A stretch of 16,439 bases of DNA from JALZBN01 sp035525375 (GCA_035525375.1 DATLEI010000124.1:1-16439), one strand, 5' to 3'; shown: positions 6,665-14,035, counted from the stretch's first letter. Numbers and translations: made by a program. The notes: a model not told the origin generated them from the letters alone.

Positions 6665-8248
6665 TCAGGTGACGGGTTTGTGGACGGGGTGGTCGTCGTC
6701 GTACAACTCGCGGGAGATGACCGGCGCGTCCCGGCCGGTGCCTCTGGTGCGCAGCTGTGAGGCCTCCTCGTCGTCGGAGGACTCCTCGTGGTACTCCTCT
6801 TCGACGTTTACGTTCCATACGTCGTGCTTTGTGCCGAGGGCGATGTTCTCGGCCGTGAGCATGGCCGTGAACATCGAGTGGTCCTGGTTGTTGTAGCGGT
6901 GCATGCCGTTGCGTCCGACGGGGTGAACGTTCGGCGCGCAGTCGTCGAGCCACTCGACGATGCGGGCCACGTTGGCCTTGTAGTTCTCGTCGTAGAAGGG
7001 GTACGCCTTCGGCATGCGCACGACGTAGCCGGCTTCGACCATTGCCGGGTCGACCAGGTTGAGGATCTTGAGCTCCCGCTTACCTTGCTCGACAAGTTCC
7101 TCGTCGGGCTTGTTCCAGGTTTCGTCGTTCTCGAAGACGAAGAACTCCAGCCCGAGGCAGGTGCGCCCCTCCTTGACGAGGTAGGGCGACCAGGAGCCGA
7201 AGTTCTGGATGCGGCCGACCTGCACCTCTTTGGAGTGCACGTAGATCCAGTTGTCGGGAAAGCTGTACCTGGCCGGCACCACCAGGGCCACGGTGAGGAA
7301 ATCGCGGTAGCGGAGATCGTCGGCGGCCTTGAACGCGGCGTCGGCTGCTGGCGGGTCCATGGCCTTCAACAGTTGCGATATCGGCATAGACGAAATGACG
7401 TGGTCGCACGGGTACTCGGTGCGGGTGCCGTCGACCGACTCGGCTGTGACCGACACGGCCTTACCGTCCTGGTGACGGATGCCGACGACCCGGGTCTTCA
7501 TCTCGACCGTGCAACCCTTGGCCACGACGAGGTCACGGCACTTCTCCCACATCATTCCGGGCCCATACTTGGGATACTGGAACTCCTCGATGAGGGAAGT
7601 GATCTCCTTCTGGTTGCGCTTCGGAAGCAGCGCGTTCATGACCGCCTTCGACAGCGACAGGTTCTTGATGCGCTGGGCGGCGAAGTCGGCCGGCATTTTG
7701 TTGGTCGGCACGCCCCACAGCTTCTCGTTGTACGTCTTGAAGAAGTGCTTGTAGAGGCGCCATCCGAAGCGCGCCGCGATCCAGCCTTCCAGCGTCGTCT
7801 GGTCCTTCGGCGGGTGAATGCGCGCCCAGACGTACGACATCACGCAGAGGAAGGCCTCCCAGATGCCGAGATTCTTCAGCGCGTTCGAGGCCTTCAGTGG
7901 GTAGTCGTAGTACTTGCCCTCGTAGTAGATGCGACTCATGCGGGGGCGCAGCATGAAGTCGTCCTCGTCGAGGATCTCGTGCCAGAAGGCCTCGACCTCC
8001 TTCACCTTGGTGAAGAACCGGTGACCACCGATGTCGAAGCGCCAACCGTCGCGCTCGACGGTGCGACTGATACCGCCGACGATTGAATCGGCCTCAAGGA
8101 TCGTGGAGGTGATGCCATGGCGGAAAGCCAGCTCGTAGGCCGCCGTCAGCCCCGCCGGCCCGGCACCGATGATGACGACGGTCGGCACCTCGCCCGCTAC
8201 GGGCTCAGGGGATTCAGCGCCCGCTACGGGCTCAGGGGATTGAGGCAT
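6665..8248 (-). CDS. NAD(P)/FAD-dependent oxidoreductase, UDP-galactopyranose mutase / amine oxidase-like
   Basis: This is a 527-residue protein from ATG 8248. A Rossmann dinucleotide motif, VVIIGAGPAGLTAAYEL (Gly28, Gly30, Gly33), is followed by an acidic residue ending the second strand (LEAD) and by GGISRT and DIGGHRFF. These match the flavin-binding module of UDP-galactopyranose mutase and protoporphyrinogen-oxidase-like enzymes. KLWGVP lies further on, as in mutase-like members. Near the C-terminus MHRYNNQDHSMFTA fits the last FAD-contact segment (R-YxNxDHSM). An acidic tail follows. Given the glycosyltransferase neighbours, a nucleotide-sugar or polyprenyl-linked substrate is likely but not shown. 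The frame is open up to 8377, but that extension overlaps the divergent secreted-protein gene and its promoter, so ATG 8248 is preferred. The N-terminal linker contains a nine-residue duplication (SPEPVAGAE / SPEPVAGEV). Confidence 0.85.
   Translation of the reverse strand: MPQSPEPVAGAESPEPVAGEVPTVVIIGAGPAGLTAAYELAFRHGITSTILEADSIVGGISRTVERDGWRFDIGGHRFFTKVKEVEAFWHEILDEDDFMLRPRMSRIYYEGKYYDYPLKASNALKNLGIWEAFLCVMSYVWARIHPPKDQTTLEGWIAARFGWRLYKHFFKTYNEKLWGVPTNKMPADFAAQRIKNLSLSKAVMNALLPKRNQKEITSLIEEFQYPKYGPGMMWEKCRDLVVAKGCTVEMKTRVVGIRHQDGKAVSVTAESVDGTRTEYPCDHVISSMPISQLLKAMDPPAADAAFKAADDLRYRDFLTVALVVPARYSFPDNWIYVHSKEVQVGRIQNFGSWSPYLVKEGRTCLGLEFFVFENDETWNKPDEELVEQGKRELKILNLVDPAMVEAGYVVRMPKAYPFYDENYKANVARIVEWLDDCAPNVHPVGRNGMHRYNNQDHSMFTAMLTAENIALGTKHDVWNVNVEEEYHEESSDDEEASQLRTRGTGRDAPVISRELYDDDHPVHKPVT
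8191..8241 (-). repeat. Two-copy 27-bp-period tandem duplication in the oxidoreductase N-terminus
   Basis: The same 24-base unit (CGCCCGCTACGGGCTCAGGG and the next four bases) occurs at 8191-8214 and 8218-8241 without a mismatch. The period of 27 bases keeps the reading frame and duplicates SPEPVAG in the linker before the FAD domain. It looks like a recent slippage duplication in a disordered segment. Confidence 0.85.
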
Positions 8249-8258
8249 CGAACCGCCA

Positions 8259-8264
8259 AAGGTA
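8259..8264 (-). promoter_or_regulatory. Candidate -10 box (TACCTT) of the oxidoreductase gene
   Basis: On the minus strand TACCTT ends 10 bases before ATG 8248, so the transcript would have almost no leader. No clear Shine-Dalgarno is present. It is the same hexamer as the box before the DUF3499 gene. No good -35 is apparent. Confidence 0.35.
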
Positions 8265-8297
8265 CTAGGGAGAGCTTCAAGCACTTTTCCGGAGAAG

Positions 8298-8320
8298 GCG
8301 GTGTCGCCGTAGCGGTGTCG
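8298..8320 (+). promoter_or_regulatory. Direct repeat GCGGTGTCG in the divergent intergenic region
   Basis: GCGGTGTCG occurs at 8298-8306 and again at 8312-8320. The copies are 14 bases apart start to start, inside the 116-base gap between two divergent genes. A TANNNT box, TAGGCT (8325-8330), follows and could be the -10 of the secreted-protein gene. The repeat would be a plausible operator or activator site, but chance repetition in GC-rich DNA is possible. Confidence 0.25.
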
Positions 8321-8364
8321 GGCATAGGCTGTGGTGCGCGCGTTTCGGGGACAAGGGGAGAGCG

Positions 8365-10473
8365 ATGAAGAAGTCACGATTGGGCCGCCGCTGGCTGCGC
8401 ATCGGGCTGGTCCTGTCGTGCTTGGCGGTGACCTTTGTCATTGCCGAACAACGCCCGGCACTAGCCAGCCACGACGGCGCCCCTTCGATCGGCACAGAAG
8501 GAGCGCCGGTCCCGGCAGCCCACCGCCCGGCGGGTGGCAGCGCCGTGCGTATCTACGGCGAGCGCCTTCTGGGGACGACGAGCGTCACCATCGGCGGCGT
8601 TCCTGCGCCCGATTTTCGTGTGGTCGACGGCGACCTCATCATCGCCACCGTGCCCCCTGTGGGCGTGGGAATCCTGTCATCTCAAAACGACGGTTACGCC
8701 CACATCACCGTCACCGACGACCAGGGCACCACCACCACCGACCTCGACGGTGACGGCACCGTGGATCTGGTTGACTGCGTGCAAGACACTCCGGGCCAGG
8801 GGTGTTACGAATTCGGCCCCGAGTTCGGCGCCATCTTCTACACCGACGCCACGATCGCCATGAGCCCCCAAACCGGGCTCGACGGCGGGGAGACGGCCAC
8901 CGTGACGGTCACCAATCACCGGCCCAATCAGGGTGGATGGCCGGTGGTACAGCTCAACCCGCTCATCAACTTCTTGGAGGATGGGCCCGACGACCCTGAC
9001 ACCATCCCGCCGGGACCACCCTACGGAACGCCGCTGAGTTTTTCTCCGACCGACGGCAACGGCAATATCGCCTCGACCAACGTCACCATCCCGGCTAACC
9101 CGACGTTCAATGCGAAGGATTTCGACTACGACGACAACGCTCGCTGTCCCGTGAAACAGACGACTGCAGACTTCGGCCTCGATCGGTGCTTGGTGGCCTA
9201 CACCGAGTTCGGGATGGGCACAGTCGAGAAGTACTTCAACTACAGCCCTGACGTGCCGCACCTCGACCCCACGCCCGCGAGCCCAACCCTGAATCTGAAC
9301 CCCACCAGCGGCGCGCCCGGCAGCACCGTGAGTCTCTCGGGAAGCAATTGGAGCGCCGCTCCTCTCTTCGGCTCCGACACGACAGTCGATGATCCCGGCG
9401 AAAGCCCCCTCACTGTCGAGATCTGCAATACCGCACTCACGACGTGCGCGCCGGCCGCATCCCCCGACGCCGACGTGGCCCCGACGCGCTATTTCGACAG
9501 CGGTCCGGATCCCGACGTGCAGCCGGTAAGCGGTGTCTTCACCGGCGCCACGCTCTCGGGCACCTTCCGCGTGGCCAACACCCAAGCGTGCGCGCCGACC
9601 TGTCGAGTGCGGGTCCGCCAACAGCGCCACGACATCGAGACAAACGCACTGGTGCCCGGCTCGTTCATCACCGCCACCGCCAACCTCTCCGTGCGCGCCG
9701 CTCCTCCGGGCGATTTCGACGCTGACGCCCGCACCGACGTCGGCGTCTTCCGTCCCGCCGGTGGCACCTGGTTCGTGAACGGCAGCGGCGGCGCGGCTAC
9801 GGCGGTCGGGTGGGGCACGTCGACCGACCTGCCGGTTCCCGGCGACTACGACGGTGACGGGGACGTGGACGTCGCCGTGTTCCGACCGTCGGACGGCGCT
9901 TGGTACGTGAAGGGTGGTGTCACCGTTGGGTGGGGTACTTCTGGCGATATTCCGGTTCCTGGCGACTACGACGGCGACGGTGACACTGACATCGCGGTCT
10001 TCCGGCCGTCGAACGGTGTCTGGTTCGTGAAGGACGGGATAACAGCGTCATGGGGCACTTCTGGCGACATTCCGGTTCCTGGCGACTACGACGGCGACGG
10101 TGACACCGATATCGCTGTCTTCCGGCCATCGAACGGTGTCTGGTTCGTGAAGAACGGGATCACTGCCTCATGGGGCACTTCCGGTGACATCCCGGTTCCC
10201 GGCGACTACGACGCTGACGGGGACGCAGACGTCGCCATTTTTCGCCCGTCCGATGGCGTTTGGTACGTCAAGGACGGCACCAGCGTCGGGTGGGGGAATT
10301 CGGGTGACGTACCGGTTCCCGGCGACTACGACGGTGACGGCGACACCGACATCGCAGTGTTTCGTCCATTGAACGGTGTCTGGTTCGTCAGGGGTGGAAC
10401 GGCGGTGGCATTCGGCACGGCCGGCGACATCCCGCTGCCTTTGCCCACCGCCATACACCGGCGGTTCTTCTAG
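8365..10473 (+). CDS. Secreted IPT/TIG and FG-GAP (VCBS-type) repeat protein
   Basis: This is a 702-residue exported protein. A strong ribosome site (AAGGGGAG, 8353-8360) stands four bases before ATG 8365. The N-terminus is a classical signal peptide: MKKSRLGRRW, a hydrophobic core at residues 13-27, then ALA with cleavage after about residue 34. An IPT/TIG-like Ig fold follows (about 50-110: GSAVRIYGERLLG...VTIGGVPA). A second Ig-like module is seen near LNPTSGAPGSTVSLSGSNW (about 311-330). From residue 449 to about 692 there are six FG-GAP-type repeats. Each has VPGDYDGDGDTDIAVFRP with a calcium-binding DxDxDG loop, then NGVWFVK and WGTSGDIP. Six blades suggest a beta-propeller. There is no LPXTG motif or C-terminal anchor, so it is probably released or held non-covalently. 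Its role is likely binding or adhesion at the cell surface; no catalytic motif is seen. Confidence 0.85.
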   Translation: MKKSRLGRRWLRIGLVLSCLAVTFVIAEQRPALASHDGAPSIGTEGAPVPAAHRPAGGSAVRIYGERLLGTTSVTIGGVPAPDFRVVDGDLIIATVPPVGVGILSSQNDGYAHITVTDDQGTTTTDLDGDGTVDLVDCVQDTPGQGCYEFGPEFGAIFYTDATIAMSPQTGLDGGETATVTVTNHRPNQGGWPVVQLNPLINFLEDGPDDPDTIPPGPPYGTPLSFSPTDGNGNIASTNVTIPANPTFNAKDFDYDDNARCPVKQTTADFGLDRCLVAYTEFGMGTVEKYFNYSPDVPHLDPTPASPTLNLNPTSGAPGSTVSLSGSNWSAAPLFGSDTTVDDPGESPLTVEICNTALTTCAPAASPDADVAPTRYFDSGPDPDVQPVSGVFTGATLSGTFRVANTQACAPTCRVRVRQQRHDIETNALVPGSFITATANLSVRAAPPGDFDADARTDVGVFRPAGGTWFVNGSGGAATAVGWGTSTDLPVPGDYDGDGDVDVAVFRPSDGAWYVKGGVTVGWGTSGDIPVPGDYDGDGDTDIAVFRPSNGVWFVKDGITASWGTSGDIPVPGDYDGDGDTDIAVFRPSNGVWFVKNGITASWGTSGDIPVPGDYDADGDADVAIFRPSDGVWYVKDGTSVGWGNSGDVPVPGDYDGDGDTDIAVFRPLNGVWFVRGGTAVAFGTAGDIPLPLPTAIHRRFF
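9841..10440 (+). repeat. Five exact-period 120-bp tandem repeats encoding FG-GAP blades
   Basis: Units start at 9841, 9961, 10081, 10201 and 10321, each beginning GGCGACTACGAC and each exactly 120 bases (40 residues). A preceding divergent unit starts at 9709 and is 132 bases long. The second and third units differ at 12 of 120 bases by eye, and 11 of these are silent third-position changes. The array therefore arose by duplication and is held by selection on the protein. Confidence 0.93.
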
Positions 10474-10490
10474 CGCGACGCGAAATGCAT

Positions 10491-10503
10491 CCCCTCCGAG
10501 GGG
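10491..10503. terminator. Short GC hairpin between convergent genes
   Basis: CCCCT (10491-10495), loop CCG, AGGGG (10499-10503) gives a five-base stem between the stop of the secreted-protein gene and the stop of the convergent glycosyltransferase. There is no T tract. It shares CCCC and CCGAGGGG with the hairpin at 6647-6658. Confidence 0.35.
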
Positions 10504-10512
10504 CAAGCGCCG

Positions 10513-11283
10513 CTAGGGGGCGCCGAAGCGCTCCTGCCAAAGGGCCAGCCGGAGCCTGAACAACCCGGCGACGGTACGGGGGATACGGCGAGCGATCGAC
10601 GACCGTGACGGCCTGGTCTCGCGCACGTTCACCGGGATCTCGACGACCTTCATGCCGGCGCGCTGGGCCCGGATGATCAGCTCGGTGTCGAACAGATCGG
10701 TGCCGAACCGGCACGACTCGGCCAGGTCGGCCAGCGGCGCGCGCCGGAGCAGCTTCATGCCGTGGGTATCGGTGACCTGCAGGCCGAACCCGGCACGCAG
10801 GATGAGGGAGAAGCCCGAGGTCACGATCTGGCGCGACAGGGCACGGGAGTCCACCGATCCCGCACCGCGCTTGCTGGCCACGACGATCGCCGGTGCGTCC
10901 GCACCATCCGCACCATCCGCACGATCGATCGCTGTCAGCGCGCCGTCGAGGAACTCGAGGTCGTAGTAGTCGACGTCGAAGATGGCCACGAGGTCGCCGC
11001 TGGCGGCCCGGAACCCGCGCTTGAGGGCGAGCCCGTAGTCCGCCTCCGCCAGCGAGAACGTGCGGACCTCGGGGATATCTGCGGCGAGCTCATCGGCGAT
11101 GGCTACGGTGTGGTCGGTCGACCCGTTCTCGACGACGAGAAGCTCGAATTCGACGCCTCGGGAACGCAAGCCGTCGGCCACCTCGCGCACGGCTGGCGCG
11201 AGACACGACTCCTCGTCGTGAGCGGGCATGACAACTGACAGCAGGCGAATTCCTCCCACGGAGCCCCGGACATTTCCGCTCAA
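10513..11283 (-). CDS. Glycosyltransferase family 2, dolichyl-phosphate-mannose synthase-like
   Basis: This is a protein of about 256 residues with a GT-A fold. The first strand reads LLSVVMPAHDEE, followed by ELLVVENGSTDHT (nucleotide-binding Asp) and GYGLALKRGF-like DYGLALKRGF. The DxD motif FDVDYYD supplies the metal-binding aspartates. THGMKLLRR and FDTELIIRAQRAGMKVVEIPV fit the C-terminal acceptor half of DPM1-like enzymes. It has no transmembrane segment, so it is likely a cytosolic, membrane-associated enzyme charging polyprenyl phosphate or another acceptor with a sugar. It could feed the GT39/GT-C proteins upstream. The loop after the DxD motif carries a short Asp-Gly-Ala repeat. The TTG 11283 start is uncertain; GTG 11259 is the main alternative and neither has a clean ribosome site. 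It is divergent from the phosphomannomutase gene. Confidence 0.86.
   Translation of the reverse strand: MSGNVRGSVGGIRLLSVVMPAHDEESCLAPAVREVADGLRSRGVEFELLVVENGSTDHTVAIADELAADIPEVRTFSLAEADYGLALKRGFRAASGDLVAIFDVDYYDLEFLDGALTAIDRADGADGADAPAIVVASKRGAGSVDSRALSRQIVTSGFSLILRAGFGLQVTDTHGMKLLRRAPLADLAESCRFGTDLFDTELIIRAQRAGMKVVEIPVNVRETRPSRSSIARRIPRTVAGLFRLRLALWQERFGAP
10898..10924 (-). repeat. Three-copy 9-bp microsatellite-like repeat inside the GT2 gene
   Basis: TCCGCACCA, TCCGCACCA and TCCGCACGA follow each other in frame. They encode the DGADGADAP loop region of the glycosyltransferase. The period is a multiple of three, so slippage would change loop length without a frameshift. Confidence 0.8.
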
Positions 11284-11320
11284 AAGGCCGCTCGGGCCCC
11301 AGGGGCGGGGACTTCAGCGT

Positions 11321-11337
11321 ATGCGACCCGCCCGCAT
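11321..11337. promoter_or_regulatory. Inverted repeat ATGCG-N7-CGCAT in a divergent promoter region
   Basis: ATGCG (11321-11325) and CGCAT (11333-11337) form a 17-base palindrome-like site. It lies just upstream of the candidate -10 box of the phosphomannomutase operon, within the 75-base gap shared with the divergent GT2 gene. Size and position suit a dimeric regulator site, but five-base arms are common by chance. Confidence 0.25.
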
Positions 11338-11344
11338 GCCCCAC

Positions 11345-11350
11345 TACTGT
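11345..11350 (+). promoter_or_regulatory. Candidate -10 box (TACTGT) of the manB operon, leaderless
   Basis: TACTGT fits TANNNT and ends 8 bases before the GTG start at 11359, so the transcript would begin at or within a base or two of the start codon. An in-frame stop (TGA, 11350-11352) lies just upstream of the GTG and there is no Shine-Dalgarno. Both points support GTG 11359 as a leaderless start. No good -35 is visible. Confidence 0.42.
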
Positions 11351-11358
11351 GACTTCTC

Positions 11359-12714
11359 GTGGGGTTACCTGACGCCGTCTTCAAGGCCTATGACATCAGG
11401 GGGATCGTGCCTGACGAGCTCGATGCCGAACTGGCGCGCTCGGTCGGGTCGGCGTTTGCTCGTTTCGCCGGTGCGCCCCGCGTCCTGGTCGGCCGCGACA
11501 TGCGCGAATCGGGCATTGCCCTGGTGGAAGCGTTCTCCGAAGGGGTGACTGCGAGCGGCGCTGACGTCATCGATCTGGGCATGGCTTCGACCGACCTCGT
11601 GTACTTCGCAGCCGGTCATCTCGACTCGCCGGCGGCGATGTTCACCGCCTCGCACAACCCGGCCAAGTACAACGGCATCAAGTTCTGCCTCGCGGGTGCC
11701 CGTCCGGTCGGCCAAGACACCGGCTTGGGCGAGATCAAGGCCATGGTCGTGGCAGGGAAAGCGGCGACGGCTCCCAGCGAAACGCGGGGCACGGTCACTT
11801 CCGCCGACCTGCTCGGTGACTACGCCACCCACGTGCGCACGTTCATCGACCCCACCGTGCTGCGACCCCTCAAGGTAGTGGCGGACACTGCGAACGGCAT
11901 GGGTGGCCTCGTGGTCCCTTCGGTCTTCGACGGTCTGCCGTTCGACATAGAGATCCTCTTCGGCGAGCTCGACGGTTCGTTCCCCAACCACCCCGCCGAT
12001 CCCATTCAGCCTGAGAATCTCAAGTCGCTGCAAGCCCGGGTCCTCGAGGCAGGAGCCGACATCGGCTTGGCGTTCGACGGCGACGCCGACCGGGTGTTCC
12101 TCGTCGACGAGACCGCCTCCCCGGTTTCGGGTTCGACCACTACGGCACTCGTCGCGAAAGCCCTCTTGGCCCGCAATCCCGGCGCGAGCGTCATCTACAA
12201 CCTAATTTGCTCCAAGGCGGTGCCGGAGGTGATCAAAGAGAACGGCGGCGTACCCATCCGCACCCGGGTCGGTCACTCCTTCATCAAGGCGGTAATGGCC
12301 GAGACCGGGGCCGTCTTCGGCGGCGAGCACTCCGGCCACTACTACTTCAAGGACAACTATCGAGCCGACTCGGGCCTGATCGCCGCACTGCTCGTGCTCG
12401 AGCAGCTGTCGGTCGCAGAGGAGCCTCTGTCCCGACTGCGAATTCCGCTCGAGCGTTACGCCGACTCCGGCGAGATCAACATCACCATCGACGACCCCCT
12501 CGAGGCCATAGAGCGGGTTGCGACTGCGTTCGCCGCAGGGGGCGCCATCGAGGACCGCACCGATGGGCTTACCGTCGAGATGGGCGATTGGTGGTTCAAC
12601 CTGCGTCCGTCGAACACTGAGCCGCTCCTACGGCTCAACCTCGAAGCCGCCGAGCCCGCGGCCTGTCGTGACCACACCTCCGAGGTGGTCGAGCTGATCC
12701 GAGCGACCGGCTGA
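11359..12714 (+). CDS. manB: Phosphomannomutase/phosphoglucomutase
   Basis: This is a 451-residue alpha-D-phosphohexomutase with all four family signatures. TASHNP has the phosphoserine Ser98. The magnesium loop DGDADR spans Asp240, Asp242 and Asp244. The sugar-specificity loop is GGEHSGH (321-327), with the Glu-x-Ser arrangement typical of phosphomannomutase/phosphoglucomutase. The phosphate-binding loop is RPSNTEP (416-422). It interconverts mannose-6-phosphate and mannose-1-phosphate, and probably the glucose pair too, feeding GDP-mannose and related nucleotide sugars for glycolipids and wall glycans. Length is normal. GTG 11359 is fixed by an in-frame stop at 11350. It is the first gene of a four-gene operon; its TGA overlaps the next ATG as TGATG. 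PGM activity cannot be separated from PMM by sequence alone. Confidence 0.93.
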   Translation: MGLPDAVFKAYDIRGIVPDELDAELARSVGSAFARFAGAPRVLVGRDMRESGIALVEAFSEGVTASGADVIDLGMASTDLVYFAAGHLDSPAAMFTASHNPAKYNGIKFCLAGARPVGQDTGLGEIKAMVVAGKAATAPSETRGTVTSADLLGDYATHVRTFIDPTVLRPLKVVADTANGMGGLVVPSVFDGLPFDIEILFGELDGSFPNHPADPIQPENLKSLQARVLEAGADIGLAFDGDADRVFLVDETASPVSGSTTTALVAKALLARNPGASVIYNLICSKAVPEVIKENGGVPIRTRVGHSFIKAVMAETGAVFGGEHSGHYYFKDNYRADSGLIAALLVLEQLSVAEEPLSRLRIPLERYADSGEINITIDDPLEAIERVATAFAAGGAIEDRTDGLTVEMGDWWFNLRPSNTEPLLRLNLEAAEPAACRDHTSEVVELIRATG

Positions 12715-12950
12715 TGGCGCTCGATCCCTTCCTGCTCGACATCCTTGCGTGTCCGGAGGACAAGGGCCCGCTGTATTACGTGGCCGATGAGCAGTCGCTG
12801 TACAACCCCCGTCTGAAACGGCGTTACAAGATCGACGCCGACATTCCAATCATGCTGGTCGAGGAGTCCGAGACTGTGTCCGATGAAGAGCATGCCCGAG
12901 TGATGTCCAAGGTCGAGGTCGAGGCAATCCGTCCGACCTTCGAACCGTGA
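12714..12950 (+). CDS. Trm112-like / UPF0434 family protein, cysteine-poor
   Basis: This is a 78-residue protein starting LDPFLLDILACPEDKGPL, the hallmark N-terminus of the Trm112/YcaR family, and continuing RRYKIDADIPIMLVEE, the hallmark second half. In the zinc-binding members the CPxC and a later CxxC hold a metal. Here only Cys13-type LACP remains, and CPEDKG and YNPRLKRRY lack the other cysteines, so zinc binding is unlikely. Family members can act as small partner proteins, for example activators of methyltransferases in eukaryotes and archaea; the bacterial role is unclear. Start and stop both overlap neighbours (TGATG and GTGA), showing tight translational coupling with the mutase and the isomerase. 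Confidence 0.88.
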   Translation: MALDPFLLDILACPEDKGPLYYVADEQSLYNPRLKRRYKIDADIPIMLVEESETVSDEEHARVMSKVEVEAIRPTFEP

Positions 12951-14035
12951 CCGAGGTGAGCACCGAGACTTCTCTTGACAGCCTTGGCATGCTCGCTGCC
13001 GCGGCTGCCCTTCCCGAACAGGTGGGCGCCGTGCTGGGCGAGTCGTGGGGCTTCGGCAACCTCCCTGACCACGATGAGGTCGAGCACGTTGTCGTCATCG
13101 GGATGGGTGGTAGCGGCATCGCCGGCGAGGTGCTGGCCTCCGCTGCCGGTCCGTACATGCCGGTGCCGGTCATGGTTTTCAAGAGTTACAACGTCCCCGC
13201 CTTCATCGGCGAAGGCTCGCTCGTCTTCGCCGTGTCGTTCTCCGGCGACACCGAAGAAACAGTGGAGGCGGCTACCGAGGCGGCATTGCAAGGGGCAAAA
13301 ATCGTGGCGATCACGACCGGTGGCCAACTCGGCGACCTCGCCGAGGCGTGGGGTGCTCCCGTCGTGCGGGTCCCCGAGTCGATACCCCAACCTCGCGCCG
13401 CCATCGGTGCCCTCGCCGTCCCCCCCATGCTCGTTCTCGAGGAGATCGGACTCTTTCCCGGCGCGCACCACTGGGTCGAGGCCGCTGTCGAACAACTCGG
13501 GAAACGGCGCGACGAGCTGGTGCGACCGGGCAATCAGGCCGAGGTGCTCGCTCGAGGTATCGGACGCACGATTCCGCTGATCCATGGCGGCGGTGGGCTG
13601 GGTGCGGTCGCCGCCCACCGGTGGAAAACACAGATGAACGAGAATGCCAAGGCACCGGCCTTCTGGAACGCGCAACCCGAGGTGTGCCACAACGAAATCG
13701 CGGGATGGGGCCAGCACGGCGACTTGACCCGCCAGGCCTTCACCCTGGTCAATCTTCGCCACGATTTCGAGCACCCGCAGGTCATGCACCGGTTCGGAAT
13801 CACCCGCGACGTCCTTGACGAGGTCGTCGCCGACATCTGTGACGTTCAAGCGGACGGCGACGGGGAGCTGGCTCAGTTACTCGACTTGGTGATGGTCGGC
13901 GACTTCGTCTCGACGCACCTCGCGTTGCAACAAGGCGTCGACCCCGGGCCCGTCCCGGCTATCGACGAGATCAAGACCGCCCTGGCCACATCCGCAGGCC
14001 AGGATTCCTCCGCAGAAGGAGCACTCTCCTCATGA
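12947..14035 (+). CDS. SIS-domain phosphoglucose/phosphomannose isomerase-like protein
   Basis: This is a 362-residue protein with two SIS folds. The first carries VVVIGMGGSGIAGEV (Gly52-Gly57) and SFSGDTEET (Ser97-Glu103), the sugar-phosphate-binding loops. The second half has HGGGGLGAVAAHRWKTQMNEN followed by PEVCHNE (Glu245, His248, Glu250). This segment is characteristic of the bifunctional phosphoglucose/phosphomannose isomerases found in archaea and actinobacteria. It would convert fructose-6-phosphate to mannose-6-phosphate and/or glucose-6-phosphate, directly supplying the mutase two genes upstream. GTG 12947 overlaps the previous stop as GTGA, and its own stop overlaps the next ATG as ATGA. 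In mycobacteria the equivalent gene next to manB is poorly characterised, so activity is likely but not certain. Confidence 0.87.
   Translation: MTEVSTETSLDSLGMLAAAAALPEQVGAVLGESWGFGNLPDHDEVEHVVVIGMGGSGIAGEVLASAAGPYMPVPVMVFKSYNVPAFIGEGSLVFAVSFSGDTEETVEAATEAALQGAKIVAITTGGQLGDLAEAWGAPVVRVPESIPQPRAAIGALAVPPMLVLEEIGLFPGAHHWVEAAVEQLGKRRDELVRPGNQAEVLARGIGRTIPLIHGGGGLGAVAAHRWKTQMNENAKAPAFWNAQPEVCHNEIAGWGQHGDLTRQAFTLVNLRHDFEHPQVMHRFGITRDVLDEVVADICDVQADGDGELAQLLDLVMVGDFVSTHLALQQGVDPGPVPAIDEIKTALATSAGQDSSAEGALSS
14016..14021 (+). promoter_or_regulatory. Ribosome binding site of the adenosylhomocysteinase gene
   Basis: AAGGAG ends 10 bases before ATG 14032, inside the end of the SIS gene. This is slightly long spacing. 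GGAG (14018-14021) can pair with CTCC (14026-14029) to give a small hairpin that would partly hide the site, so passage of ribosomes through the upstream gene may open it. Confidence 0.5.

Noticed and set aside
6788..8086. 432-residue plus-strand frame antisense to the FAD oxidoreductase
   Set aside because: It is Val/His/Asp/Leu-rich without motifs and lies wholly opposite a gene with intact FAD-binding signatures.
9841..10440. Non-coding satellite or recombination site
   Set aside because: The 120-bp period is in frame and differences between units are mostly silent, so it is coding repeat sequence of the FG-GAP protein.
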